64,000 bases of DNA. Origin: Lichenostomus cassidix. Lineage: Eukaryota > Chordata > Aves > Passeriformes > Meliphagidae. Shown here in pieces: positions 26,920-39,650 of the stretch (its first letter is position 1; every line of letters starts with the position of its first letter). A model generated the notes under the pieces. That model saw nothing but the letters and a program-made list of their open reading frames with translations. It did not search any database and was not told the origin of the DNA. Made by a program: the position numbers and the translations under genes. The stretch is from contig CM039211.1 of the NCBI GenBank assembly GCA_008360975.2, forward strand, positions 48,544,077 through 48,608,076, in the 5' to 3' direction.

Positions 26920-27170
26920 GTCTCCCTCCCCCTCAGAAAAAAAAGAAGGCGTGGGAAGAGAAATTTGGACCCCGTCCCCTCTCTCTCTTTTAGCAGAGGG
27001 TGCTGTAGCGGACGAGAGGAGGCTGCTGAGAGCATTCCAGCGGAGCCGGCCTGTCAGGCAGGCTTCGGCTGCAGCGGCGGGGCTGCCCGCAGCTCTCGCC
27101 CTGCAGGGCCGGGGCGGCTGCTGCGGCGTCCGCACGTGGACCGAGCCCGGGTGAAGAGAGGCCGTGGATC

Positions 27171-28979
27171 TCTTGTTTCTGAGGAATAGGGAGGAAAAGT
27201 AGTGCACTTGTGTTTGTTCCGTCTTGCTTCCTTCCGTTCGCGTAGGTGTTTCACAGTTGGTGTGGAAGTACGCTTTCCAGTTCTGCATGCTGGCGCTGTG
27301 GGGTTTTTTCCCATTTTTTTTTTTTTTCACTGCTTGTAGGTGGTTTACGTGGTTTGCAGGGGCTGCAGAGCTCTCATGTTTTTTGTGCAAGCTATACCTG
27401 TTCGTGTAAAAGGCGACTAAGTACTTCATTAAAATAATGGGACTGTCAGTCTGAGGGTTTTTTTTCTTCTTCTTGAACACCAGTTGTAGAGACAAAAAAA
27501 AAAAATACAGCTAGACTACCGTACGTGGTGTTGCAGTTAGATTTTTTTAAGATCATGTCACATGGGAGGTGTTAGCCATTCTGAAGGTAGTGTATCTCTC
27601 ACTATAAATTTCACTTAGTACAATGGAGTAAGAATGATCATAGGAACTTATGTAATAAAATCAGTAGCTACTACAGATGCTCAGGAGTTTAACATGAAGT
27701 TCTGCTCCTGTGGTCAGGTGGAGCAGTTAAAAACGTGAAGCAGGGCTGGGAGCACCAAATGTCACCTTGTGGTCTTTAAGTGACAGCTATTGTTTACAGG
27801 GTGTTTAGCTTGGAGCTCTTCTTATTGTTTGAATCACCAAGTTACAAAGCTGGCACTACGAGGCTAATTACTACTGTTTCTGTAGTTTTCCAACTTAATC
27901 ATTAGGTTAATCTTATTTTTTTATGTAAATGACTGAAATGCTGAAAGATAAGCGTGTAGGAATCAATGCTGACTGGACAACACTAAGTATCAATAAATTA
28001 AAAAGTTTGAAAAGCTATATTTTCAGTTCACCGTTGTCAGTGAAAAATATTTACTTGGGAACAAAATCAAAGAAATTGAAACATTCAAATCTTTATATAC
28101 AAAATAGCTTATGTCATTATGTAAATCTTTTGATCCACTTGTAATTTAGAGCTTTGGTTTTAGCTTTGTCTTAAGCTATGAGTTGCAAACTGGTGTCTAA
28201 GAGATAAAAGAATGTAGTTAATATTCTTAGAAAATTATGCAAATGGAAATGAAAGGGATGAAGAGATCCTTTTTTATTACCTTTTATTTTTTCTTAATAC
28301 CCTTTTCTTAATACTGAAACACTCATTAGGCAGTCATTTGCACTTGTGGCTTGTTTTTCCTCCTCTATTCCCCAGCTTAAATGTGAGGACTGTTTGCTTT
28401 TTCTCTCTGCAGAAGAGAAAACAAACATTAAATAATGAAGGGGAAGCTTTCTTTCAAGACAGCTCAACTGCTTGTTGTATTCAGCAGCACTCAAACCATT
28501 CTAAACCAGGTCAAGCCATTCTTTTTGTTAGAAAGCATACCGAGAAAATAAAAAAAAGTAAAGTCAATCTTTCAGAAAAAAAAAAAAAAGGGTCTCTTGA
28601 CTCTGGGATAGATGCAGCTATATTGAGTTAATGAATATTTTGGGAAGGTTGCAGCAGCTGATTGCATTTTGCGAGGGTGTGAACATGCCTGCTGCTGGTG
28701 TCAGTCTGAAGGCTTTTCATGTTTTGGTGAAGTACCCCTGAATCTCATTGTAACCTGTACTGAGGGGATGGGAAACATGGGGTTTTGTCAAGGGAGGCAT
28801 GTTCAACTGATATGAAAGTCTTAATTAGAAGGGTCAATAAGGCTTCCCTGTAGGAGACTTCAGTAGCTGAAGCTTTGTGCATAATGAATATGTAAACATG
28901 ATGAATAATCACATGCTATGGGATTAATTTATCTAACATGGCAAAAGGAAGAAAAGATGAGGGCTCTTAACTGGAATTA
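27171..28979. other. upstream flank of CpG island, no gene seen
   Basis: Returns to AT-rich sequence. Poly-T (27314-27328) and poly-A (28577-28589) runs are present. There is no recognisable coding sequence or repeat family. Confidence 0.65.
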
Positions 28980-28984
28980 ATGGT

Positions 28985-29393
28985 TTGGGTGTGGCCAGTA
29001 GAAGTAGAATGGCCTGTAAAATTTTCAAACTAGGTAAGGTACTACCACAAGAAGACTTATGTCTTCAACTAGCTGGATATGTTGTTGTGGAACTAAAGCT
29101 TATTTATGTGGAGAAAGGTACCTACATAGTAAGTCTGTTTAGAAATGAATATATCTGTGGAACACTTGCAGGGACACTTTTACCAAAAGAAGTCATTACC
29201 ATCAGGGAGTTGCAGTTGTTTACAGCGACTTCACCATGAACACCTTGAAACTCCTGCTGTAACAGTTAGTGGTGCTATTTCTGTGTTTGCTACCAATGGT
29301 CCACCAGAGACAATTGCACTCACTGCAACAGAAATAGAAAATATTATTTTTTTGTTTCAATCAATTCTTAGCAAAAACCAGCTGCTTTAGCCT
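28985..29393 (+). pseudogene. unidentified coding-like relic with one frameshift
   Basis: Two abutting open frames of balanced, non-repetitive composition. The first (from about 29009, ATG) reads MACKIFKLGKVLPQEDLCLQ and continues with VSLFRNEYICGTLAGTLLPK to a stop at 29237-29239. After a +1 shift, the second reads ETPAVTVSGAISVFATNGPP and ends at TAG 29388-29390. Together they would give about 125 residues. I do not recognise the family: no signal peptide, membrane segment or catalytic motif is evident. It lies directly upstream of a CR1 copy and could be a processed pseudogene, a relic of a retroelement ORF, or chance. The frame change argues against an active gene. Confidence 0.25.
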
Positions 29394-29499
29394 AAGTGGC
29401 CAGAGAAAAAGGGCTAAAGCTAGAAGAATTTAAGGAAGATGGCTTCATACTCAAGTTTATGCATAAAAACCAGAAGAGAACTGTTTTTTCATGTGTCCA

Positions 29500-30945
29500 A
29501 GGAAATCATAAAGAGGTGAACTTGCCATCCACAAGTCCATGGGCTCTGATGGGATATACCCATGAGTGCTGAAGGAACTAGCAGACACGGTTGCTAGGCC
29601 CCTCTCAGATCTTTGAAAGGTCTTGGCAGCCAGGAGAGGAGTCAGAGTACTTGAGGAAAGCAAGTACCACCCTGGTCTTTCAAAGGGGGAAAGAAGGAGT
29701 TCCTAGGGAGCTACAGGCCAGTAGGTCTCACTTTAATCCCTGAAAAGGTGATAAAATGTTTCATCCTGGAGGCCTTCGATGTTGCTGTTGAACTGCTAGC
29801 AGAGAGAAAGAGTCAGGCTTCTGAATGTGGCAAAATTCTAATTTTATTAATTACTTGCAACTTATATAGACTTTCAAAGATCACCGGGATTGGGTCAGTT
29901 CAAAACCTCCCCCTAAGCCGATTGTCTAGGATTGAACTGCCTATGTTTCCAGAGACCGTTTCAATAACATCTAAACTTTATCTTTGTTTATAGAACACAG
30001 GAAGAAGAACAGAAAAAATTCACATGGGAAAGAGTCTGTGCTTGCCACACATCTCCACACATGTCGTAGAACAAAGGTGATGAGGAGTAAGTCAGTATGC
30101 TTAACCAACCTGATTGTCCTTTATGCTAAGAAAACTGGGTGGGTGAAGGATGAGCAGTGGATGCTTACCTGGACTTGGAGCAAGGGTTTTGATGCTCTGT
30201 CTGAACTGCAGATTCCTGAGGATTGTAATCAGTGGTGTAGGGTCTAGTTGGAGTCATGTCTCTAGTGGCATCCTCAAGGGGTCAGTAAGGGTCCAGTATT
30301 GTTTAACATGTTCATCAGTGCTTTGGATGAAGGGGCGGATGCCTCCTCAGCGAGTTCATGGATGACACAAAGCTGGAAGGAGTGGCCAATACCTCAGAGG
30401 GCTGTGCAGCCCTTCAGAAGGACCTCAATAGGTTGAAGAGATGGGCAGAGAGGAATTGTCTGAGATTCAACAAAGTGTCCTGTTCTAGGCTCCCCAAGAC
30501 AAGAAAGACATGGAGCTCCTGGAGCATGTTCAACAGAGGGCAGCAAAGATGATTAGGGGGCTGGAGCATCCCAGTTATGAGAAAAGACTGTGGGACACGG
30601 CCTATTCAGTCTGGAGAAGAGTGAGAGAGGATCACATCAATATGTATAAATATCTGAATATCTAATGGGTGGGTGTCACGAAGATGGAGCCAAGCTCTTC
30701 TCAGTGATGCTGAGCAATGGGCAGAAACTGGAACACAGGAAGTTCCACCTGAACATGAGGAAGAAGTTTTCTGCTGATTGAGCACTGGAGCCAGTTGCCC
30801 TGAGTGGTTGTAGAGTCTCCTTCCCTGGAGTACTCAAAAGCAGTCTAGACAAAATTCTGAGTACCATGCCCCAGGGGATCCTGCTGGAGCAAGGAGGCTA
30901 GACTGGGGGACCGCCATTGGTCTTCTGATGGCCTGTATGTTTAGT
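29500..30945 (+). mobile_element. CR1 LINE fragment, interrupted and internally deleted
   Basis: A plus-strand CR1 beginning in the RT domain (TCTGATGGGATATACCC block, then AGCTACAGGCCAGTAGGTCT). It is interrupted by a solo LTR (29780-30073) and resumes with the RT middle. The active-site motif is FMDD (30355-30366). Around 30490 about 200-300 bases of the RT C-terminal region are missing, since the frame jumps from FNKVSC to the block before ERVQRRA-like sequence. It ends in a degraded 3' UTR. Dead copy. Confidence 0.88.
29780..30073 (-). mobile_element. solo LTR, compact alpharetrovirus/ERVK-like
   Basis: A 294-base element bounded by TGTT...AACA inverted ends. On the minus strand it has a TATA box (TCTATATAAG, 29870-29861) and, only about a dozen bases later, an AATAAA signal (29848-29843), followed by a short U5. 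This tight TATA-poly(A) spacing is like the avian leukosis-type layout. No internal retroviral genes are present, so it is a solo LTR. I could not find a clear target-site duplication (left flank CTTCGA, right flank AAGGTG). Confidence 0.65.
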
Positions 30946-31594
30946 GGGAGCAATACTTTCCCTGAAGTAAGTGAATCATAGAGTGAAAGTTACTCTTTAA
31001 CCATGTGTTGTTCTGCAGCATGTAATCATATGAGTGTGCCATACTCCATTGTATGTAGAGAGTGTCTCATCCTGGTAGGGCTGACAACAAAGTAATTAGA
31101 GCTGGTTCAAGCTTTTCCTTCTCTTGTGGAAGAGTAATTACTTTTTATTTTAAAAGTAAAACTTGTTTTCAAATACAACTTTTATGAATGTGCTTGGTAC
31201 TCATGTCACTTTCCCCTTAACCTTTTTTTCTTTGGAGACATGCTTTTCTATCTGCATTCACATGTTTCCAAGTAGCTTCATTTGCTCTAAATTCTCAAGG
31301 TGTTTTTGTGAGTGTGATATTGAAAAAACAATATTCAAGTGAGATCTTCTCAAGGCTAAATAGAGGGTAATAACAATCTCCTTGGTCTAAAGAGCCTTTC
31401 TAAATACATTCCAGAATAAAGTTGGTGTGTGAGAAAGGTGGGCTGGCTTGCAGAGATAATGTGTTACTGTTCTTATTTATTTTGTAGTGTCTAAAATTTG
31501 GTTTTATGTCGTATTTTCGAGGAGAGGAGAAACACACAGTGTTATCTCTTTCTCCCTTTGTTCTTTTCAGGCTGCCATTGTACTTCCCAAGCAG
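30946..31594. other. intergenic, nothing recognised
   Basis: AT-rich unique sequence between two LINE relics. Confidence 0.6.
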
Positions 31595-31870
31595 ATAGTC
31601 CCCGTTTTGTATGTTTTTCCAAGAGTAATACTGTACACTTGATTTTGTTGAATTTTATCTTAATAGTTTCTGAGTCTCTCGACAATTTCTCAACATTCTT
31701 TTCAGTGCCAATTCTCTCTTCTGAAGTGCTTACCGAATCCTGCTAGCTTTGTGTCAGCTGCAGGTTTTGTAAACATACTCATTACTGAAGAAATTTAGAA
31801 GACTGTTAAAAAGAACCATGCCCAGAATGGATTTTTCTGGTACTCTGAGGTGTCCCTAGTTATTAAGCAT
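31595..31870 (-). mobile_element. ancient L3/CR1-like LINE relic
   Basis: The antisense reading follows the well-known L3/CR1 RT segment: TTGATTTTGTTGAATTTTAT, then CTAGCTTTGTGTCAGCTGCA, then AACCATGCCCAGAATGGAT. It is much more diverged than the other CR1 copies here, and the boundaries are approximate. Confidence 0.45.
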
Positions 31871-34344
31871 TCATTCCTGGGTGCTGACCAGTTCTGGTTC
31901 TGGCATCCCGTTATCTTCTTTGTGTGCCTATAGCAAGATGATTTGTTTTCCAGTTCTGGCTCTTCCTGGCCTGTTAAACAGCCTGCTGGCAGTGGTCAAA
32001 CATCTTTTGTTCAGTGGAGCCAACCCAGAATTCTGGGCCAAAGCCTGAAGTTCTCAGGGAATCCATTTTGCTGTTCTTCCTGTGGTTATTAGTGCTGCTA
32101 TTGCAAATGTGAATTTACCTATCTTTAAACGGTCTCTGAGTTTGCCTCTTAAGTACAAGATGCAGGTAAAATCTATAAGGTGTTCCTTATTAGAATCATG
32201 TTAATTAGAGGGCAGTGTCAGAATATATAAAGAAAACTACCACTGTAGAACTTTGAATGTACTAGATTGAGAAAAATAATTTCTTTGCTGTATGATTACA
32301 AAGACTATGGTATTCAGTCAGTCCAATGAAAAACAGGTATGGAAGACAATGGTTTTTTCTTCAAATTAGACTCTGGTCAGGCCACTATTCGAAGAATGGT
32401 ATATATTACTTACATGTAATATATGTTCTAGTTTGGAATATGCTATTAGGTTAGAAAGGAGATCTGTTTAGACAGGGCATGTAGTGGGCCTTTGGAAAGC
32501 ATGACTTACTCTGAAAATTCTGTATAAATCACAGTTACATTTGAGGGAAATCTTATGACTGTTCTGTGTATCAAGCATAGTGATCTCAATGACACAATTA
32601 CAAAAACCTGACTCCTTGGATTAGTACAATTTCCGATATCTTGGGTTTTTCTCCTCCACGCACTTTTCTTTCCTCTGATCAAATTTGTGTTGTGTTCCTC
32701 TCTTTTTTTCTCGCAAGTGTTTATCTTTGTACCTTTCTCCTTTTTTACAGTTACCTACTTTAGTAATTTGCTTTGTGTTTTCTTCCAGAATATTCTTTTT
32801 TACTTCATCAGTGCTGTTTGTAACAGTGTTACGCACAGTGACTACAAGGTGGAATTACACCATATAAGAAATACTCATTTGTATAAGCTACTGCTTGCCA
32901 TGTAAACAATATTTGAGAAACAGTTATGACTACTTTCTTATCTTCATGAGCTACAGACTTGGTTTTGCCCAGGTATAAGCATGTTTCAGACAATGAAATC
33001 TAAGTAAGGTTGAATTTGGCATACATTTTTTACCTGCTATTAACATGACTTTCATTGTCCCTAAATATGCATTTTTTTTCATACTTAACTTCTTCATATG
33101 AAAGGGGATATTCTTGTCCTGGAAACCAGGAAAAAGAACTGAAATACCACAGATAAAAAGGAAACTCTAATTCTCATTCTCTGAAGAGAAAATGTAGAGA
33201 TTTTTTGTTTGTTTGTTTTCACAGTATTTTTCTGTGGTTCTGTTGCCTGTTTTGTGCATGCTTAGTTTTCAGATTACAAAGTTGTGAATCGACAAGCAAA
33301 ACACAGGCTATATCAATTTTTTTTTCAAATTCTCGAGCAGTAGAATATGCAACATCTCAGTCATTGTATCTGTTTTCACATAATACAATAACAAGTAAAT
33401 ACAATTAGAACATACTGGCAAATTTTGTAAATCAATTCACTGCATGAAGTAGAAGAATATGTTGAGATTCTCTAAACATGTAACATTTGAGACAAGTCCT
33501 GGAATGTCTCATTAGCCTTCTTATCTCAAAAATGCATTTTATCAAAAATCAACCCAATGAGTATGATGATTAGGGAAAACAACAGTAAAATGGGGGAGGA
33601 AATGGTCTGTTAAGAGAGGATTGTTTCAGTATTTTGTTAAATGTGTTCTTAGTGTGCAAGGGTGATTATGTTGTGTACCCTAACACAGTTTTCCCAGGTG
33701 AGCGACTGCTAACTGCTCAGTTACACAATTTGATCAGAAGTACCAAAGGCAAATAGCAGATCTGGGATAAGTAAGTTTTTTTACAGGCTATCAAACACCT
33801 GGATAAATTGGACCCATCTCTGCTGTTACTCAACTTGCAGAATAAAGGCAAGATGAAGCCTTAAGGGTGTTCTGTCTGTGCTCCCTTATGAGCTCATTGC
33901 AAACTGTGATAGCTAAGTAGGACTCTGGAGATACTTTTATTTTCTATTTATACTTCTTCCTTACTAAATCAGATGCATGAACATGAAACACAGCTACTTG
34001 AGAAGGAAGGTTTGCAATTTAAGATGTGGAGTTTTGATTTCAACTGGCCTTGTCAAATGCAGTCCTTTTCTAATTTAGTGCTCATGCTCTGGTTAGGGTA
34101 TAAGAATAGCTTGCTTCTGTTTAGCTTTAGACAATTGATCTTGAAGCCAAAATAAATCCTTCATCATGGGATGGTGTACAGGACAGGCCATTCAGTAATG
34201 CCAATGGAAGAAGCAGATGTCGGCTTTCTGCAACTATTGTTTACATTAGTCACTGCTTCTAGTAATATACTGACACAGTAATTCATGGCACCACTCTTTA
34301 ATAGAGAAATTCAGATAATCAGGTTCATTTTGACTGGTAAGGTA
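31871..34344. other. intergenic, nothing recognised
   Basis: AT-rich. There is a short T/G-rich run at 33203-33222. Short ORFs only, without family resemblance. Confidence 0.6.
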
Positions 34345-34990
34345 GACTGAGTGTGCTGGACATGACCCAGCCATGTGCACTCACAGCCTAGATAGCCAAA
34401 TATGTCCTGGGCTGCATCGAAGGCTGCATGGGCAGCAGGACCAGGGAGGGGATTCTGCCCCTCTGCTCTGCTCTGGTGAGACCCCACCTGCAGTGCTGCA
34501 TCAGCTATGGGGTCCCAGCACAGGAAGGACATGGACCTGTTGGAGTGAGTCCAGAGGAGGGACAACCAAATGACAGAGGGATGGAACCCCTCTCCTAATT
34601 AGGAAGGGCTGAGAGAATTGGGTTTGTTTAGCTTGGGGAAGAGGCTTTGAAGTGACTTCATTGCAGCCTTCCAGTATCTGAAGGGAGCCTACAGGAAAGA
34701 TGTAGATAGACTTATTACAAGGAGAGGTAGTGACAGGATAAGGCGGAATAGAAAGAAGGTTTAGATTAGGTATAGGAAGAAATTATTTATTGTGATGTTA
34801 GTGAGGCATTAGAGCTGGTTGCCCACAGTCGCTGTCAATGTCCCATCCCTGGAAGTGTTCAAGGCCAGGTTGGATGGATTTCTGCGCAGCATGGTCTAGG
34901 GAAAAATGGTGCTGCCCATGGCAGGAGCTGGACCTTGATCATCTTTCAGGCTCATTTCAACCCAGGCCATTCTGTGATTCTATTACATGT
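34345..34990 (+). mobile_element. CR1 LINE, 5'-truncated
   Basis: A plus-strand CR1 from the RT C-terminal region (GGACATGACCCAGCCATGTG) through CCCCACCTGCAGTGCTGCAT to the 3' tail (AGGCCATTCTGTGATTCTAT). It is closely similar in layout to the 2325-3142 copy. Stops and indels are present. Confidence 0.92.
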
Positions 34991-37900
34991 GCCAACCTAT
35001 GGCATTTGGGCAAAGTAATGGTGCTACAGGCTGCGTTTTCAACGTGTTACAGAGAACTTTATTCTTCATAAGAAAGGCAGTGATAGGTGAAGGCAGCTTT
35101 TAATCCTGCAAAAGAGGTGATTCCAGGAAGAGTCAATCAGTCATAAACAGGAAATCATACAAGGGATTACTAATTCTGTGAAAAACATCATAAATTCTCA
35201 TAGTCTATCTTAGCCAGGAATATTTCTGTATTAAGAAGATATCTGTGTTCCTTTTAGAAACCCTAATGAGTTGTTCAGGCTTTTTACATATTTCCTACTG
35301 TATTACATGTAAATTCTCCTACTTAGCTTGCAAGGATTGTGTGTGCATTGTTGCAGTGACTTTGCCTGCTGTCTGTCTGAGAGTTAGAGGTTGTTTGGCC
35401 TTTGCCATCTTGTTCAGTGAGCTGTACATGTTTACAGCACTTACGCAGTATTGTTTTAATACATAATGCTTTAATCTACCTGAGTCATGTACTGGAGTTA
35501 ACTCATGATCACGTGCTTGACAGTTTCTGGGTAGGATACTGATAATGATACTTACTGTCCAGTTTGTTTTGTGCAATAAATGATAGATAGCTAGATAGCT
35601 GAGATAGCTAAGAGATGGCCTCTGGCAAAGAAAGTTCTCAGAACAGTTGTAACTGCATACTATCTTCATACTTTGGAAAATCCTAATGCTTTCAGAGACT
35701 TAGGTATCAATGCAGAAAAAAACGTCTGTCAGTAGATGCAACTGTGAGGCTCAACACAGACTATTCTCACCAGCTTTGCTAGAGACCTCCTATGAAAAAT
35801 TACTAAGCTCTTCAAAGTTCTACTAGGCTCAAATAGTGCTCTTCTCATTACAGTTCTGACACAAATTTTAGTAGTTTGAAATAAAATATTTTAATGGGAC
35901 ACTATTTCATGGGTAGGCTTTCTCTCCCATAAATCATAAAACATGTTCCTGGAATTGGCCTATTAGATTCTTACACGTTTGTGGAGATTAAACTACCAGG
36001 TCCAAGTTTGGTGGTGCTGTTTCTGTTTAACCTGTGATAGCTGAAGTGTGGACATGGCACTGCTTCTTTACCAAAAATCACAGCTTGGTGCTTTTTGCTG
36101 TGGGGCTTTGTGGACATCTAGGGATATGGAGATAGTGTTCCTACACTTCACAAAGTCACACTGTGCTTTCCATGAAGCAAAAATACAGCCTGCTGAAGAG
36201 ACTGTACATCATAGGACACTCCATTGTCCTGGCTGGCAGAAGGCAGAATAGTCTGTGTGTGAGTAATGTCTTGATGTCTTGAACTGCTGCAACAGTTTGC
36301 TGCAATGCTTGTGAGTTAGAGTCCTATATCCCTTTCCGTACACTCTTTAATGCTCAGGTGGAATATAATATATGTGTGAGACCGTTATCACAATCAAAAG
36401 AATGTGTTCTCGTCTACCTGATACTTTTGGGGTTTTTAGGACTTTTAAAAGCCTTTATCAGTCCAACTGTCTCAAACATAGATGCATGTAACCTCATGGG
36501 TTTCAGTCCTTTTCCTAAAATTGAGAATAATCGGAACTATATTTTAATGAAAAACTGTTAGTGGGGTTGTAAGGTTGATTTTTTTAAGCTTTTTGTAACT
36601 AAAGGAGTGGAATTGGATACTGCTTTTGAATAGAGTTAAAATATACCATTTCTGATAAGAAGAGACTCAGAGGAGTTAGAAGCCTGTCACACAAAACTTA
36701 TCGATGGTTTTCAAATATTTCTGTTATCAACTGTCATGAAACAGACATTGCTTTCCTCCTTTCACTTCCTCTAGAGTATATAAAACACACAGTTAATTAG
36801 CCAATCTGAATTTCTGAAAATTTACCACTTACTAAAAATACCTAGTACTTTTCTGCAAAAAAAATGAGGACTTTTTCCACTATAAAATTTGTACAGAATG
36901 ACTTGCTAAGAGCAATAACAAAACAGAGCAAAACAACTGTCAGGTTAATCCCTGTGGCAGAGGGTGGGAATCTGGGAAAAAGTTGTCATCATTTGTTATC
37001 TACCTAGTTGTAGAGGTGTCATAAAGTGTCTTAAGTGACCTGAGAGTACTTGAAGAGCACTAATATTAGACAGTGAGGAGAAAGATGCAACTAAATCTTA
37101 ACTTGCTACTATCTGGAAGAAAGTGGCTAAGTTTAATACCTCAGAGTTCATTTGTTCAGGATAAAAGATGAAAGTATCAAGGAAAACAAGCCATCGTGCA
37201 ACTGTGGATTTTAACTGGAGATGTGTTTGTCTAATAGGGATTTAACTCTAGTGCACTTGCTTATTTCAGTAAATATAAAGGGATGCGTTTAACTGGGTCA
37301 TCTCTGATTAGAAGCCTTGGAAATCAGGGTGATTCCACTCCAGGGAAGCCAATGAGCTAGGTAAACTTAGACTCCTTAGTTACAAAGGGCCTGATGTTAG
37401 TATCCTGGGTGATGAAACTAGGTTGATATGTTGTTATTATTGTTATATTGTCCCTAATGCTCATAATTTTGTCAATTGTTTCCTGTATTTTCTATTGACC
37501 CTTTGTATTTACTTCCTATTTAGCAGGGCAAATGGATTTTTCTAAGCGTGTCAGGGGTACAATCCTCTGCCTCACTATTCCTCCATCCATTCTAATGTGT
37601 GCTAACAATAACATTGACTGTGGCTGTGCTCCTTTTGCCCCTGACTGCCACCTGCCCTTTCACTGGGCCCAGTGCTGTGAACAAATATCAAACAAAGCAA
37701 GCTGTCTGTCTGTGTGCTTGTGGAAGCCCCTAAGATTTTTTAATGAAAAGTTACACCTGGGTATAAGTGTACATTGATGTTTAGGTCCATGAGTGTTAGT
37801 ATCTGTGGTGTACAGACTGGTAAGCACCACAGATGCATAATTGCATTAAACTTGCTCAGGGGTCTTTAAAAAAATGCAGAGAGCCTGCATTCTGCTGGTG

Positions 37901-39528
37901 AACTTCTGAACCTCTGCTAAGACTGGATGCATTAAGAATAATTAAGAAGGAAGAAAACAAATTTGTGAGTGGGTAGATACAAGCAGACTGAGATAGAAAA
38001 GTAATGAGAAAACCATCCCCCCAGTGACTAAATAAAGTGACATTTAAAAGTTAACTGGAAACCAGTACTGGACTGCTGTGTAAGAAAACGCTAGGAACAA
38101 GGAAACAAATATAATCAGTTACAAAATATATGCTAATATAGCCCTACATGTAAGGAATATAATAACCAAAAAAAACCCCAAACAACTAAGCTAGCAACGG
38201 TTTAATTGGAGATGCAGTTGTGTGAGGCCTGAAACACGTATGAAAGACATGGAAATCTCTAGCAAAGCATTCATTATCCCGCACCAGTGTAAACAAACCA
38301 AGCTATTTTGTTTGTCATTAGAAAATTATTTGGGACATTGTTGTTAATTAATAAAATTGGAATTTATTATCATAAATTGTCTTGTTTGTGGAAGAGGTGA
38401 GAATAGTTCTTGCAACAGGAAAATTGTTTTGACGTAGTGATTAGAGTTATGTCTCTCCCTTCCCTCTTTCAGCTCTTCTTTCTGCATTGCTCCCACGACA
38501 GTCAGCCATTGCCCTGCCTGTTCAGGAGGATTTGCAAGAGACTAAGCTTGCTACTTCTGCCATGGCATAGGACAGCTGGGAGAAGAAAAGAGCTTGGTAC
38601 TTCTCTTGATCCTCTTTGCTTCTGCTGCTGCTGCCTTGCATCCCTCCAACTCTTTCCTCAGAAGCCAAGGTTATGCAAGTAGGAAGTAAAACTGACTCTT
38701 CAGGTTGTATAGGTTGCTGAAACAACTGATTATTGCTGTCTTATCCCAAATAAAGCAGATATCCTGCTCTTCTAAGTTGCTTCCTACTTTGCCTGGGCCA
38801 AAGTCACTTGTGTGACTCAGAACAGGCTGCATTTTAGAACCTAGGAAGGAGCTACGTTCAGAGTAATCTAAATAGAGAGCTCACAAGCAGTCTGAAGCAA
38901 CTACACAGAGGGTGGATTTTGCTGAAGAGCCCCTGAGAGCAAAGATGCGGCACAAATCCTTGCACAGGGCAGATCCAAACTGGAAGGTAAACCCTAAATG
39001 CACTAGCAGCATGATAGCTTCAGAAACCATCCCAAAAGTTAAATAGAAATTGTCCAGTTAGCAACTGATTGGCTAGTTGGACAGACTTCTAGCTAGTCGT
39101 GTTGCTTGGGAAGTTGACCTGCAAAACCTGTGTTTGTCACAGTGTGAAGAATTTTAAGTAAAGGAATTGGACCACATACATGACTAAGCACAATAGCACC
39201 AAATTTTAATTCCAGCCCAGTTATCAAAAATTCATGGACTGTTGAAGAATAACCCAACTACACTGGAGACTGTGGGTTTCACTGTTACATAGTCAGTATC
39301 CACAGAGAATAACATTGACAGAATGTGATATGTATTGTTCTGGCAAATCTAGAGATGAGGCTCCATTATCAGCATCATTGATGGAGCTATTGCTATTCCT
39401 TGCTTCCTGTGGATTGCCCACTAAACATACAACATTTTGGCCATTTTGAAGAATGCAGGATATTCCCAAAATATTACTCTTTCTAAATACCCATTCTCTT
39501 TTTTATACCTAGTTCCTGTGGGTTTGAA

Positions 39529-39650
39529 TGGTTCTTTTTGGTTTTGGGGGGGGGTTGCATCTGTTGGTTGTTGGGGTTTTTTTGTTTGGTTTTGGTTTGG
39601 TTTTTCTTTTTTTTTTTGTTTTGTTTTGTTTTGTTTTTCTTAAATTTGTT
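39529..39650 (+). repeat. T/G-rich low-complexity tract
   Basis: Runs of T and G including nine consecutive G, then TTTGGTTTTGG-type repeats and (TTTTG)n. Confidence 0.9.

Larger units (their letters stand above)
24300..27170. promoter_or_regulatory. CpG-island promoter of SMARCA2
   Basis: A sharp switch from AT-rich to GC-rich DNA, with dense CpG, GC boxes and almost no transposons. The island lies about 11 kb upstream of the start-codon exon, which is where the untranslated exon 1 of SMARCA2 should be. Visible elements include three inverted CCAAT boxes (26332, 26424, 26477), an E2F-like TTTTCGCGCG on the minus strand near 26456-26465, GC boxes such as 26804-26812, an AP-1 site TGAGTCA (26278-26284), a paired AP-1/MARE palindrome (25885-25902) and a plus-strand TATA box (26011-26018). 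The long ORFs on both strands are GC-driven, overlap each other, and are not genes. Confidence 0.85.

Noticed and set aside
24317..27495. Many long overlapping ORFs on both strands, up to 357 codons on the minus strand
   Set aside because: They are confined to the CpG island, overlap in several frames, are Arg/Pro/Ala/Gly-rich, and run through the GT microsatellite. This is expected from GC-rich DNA with few stops.
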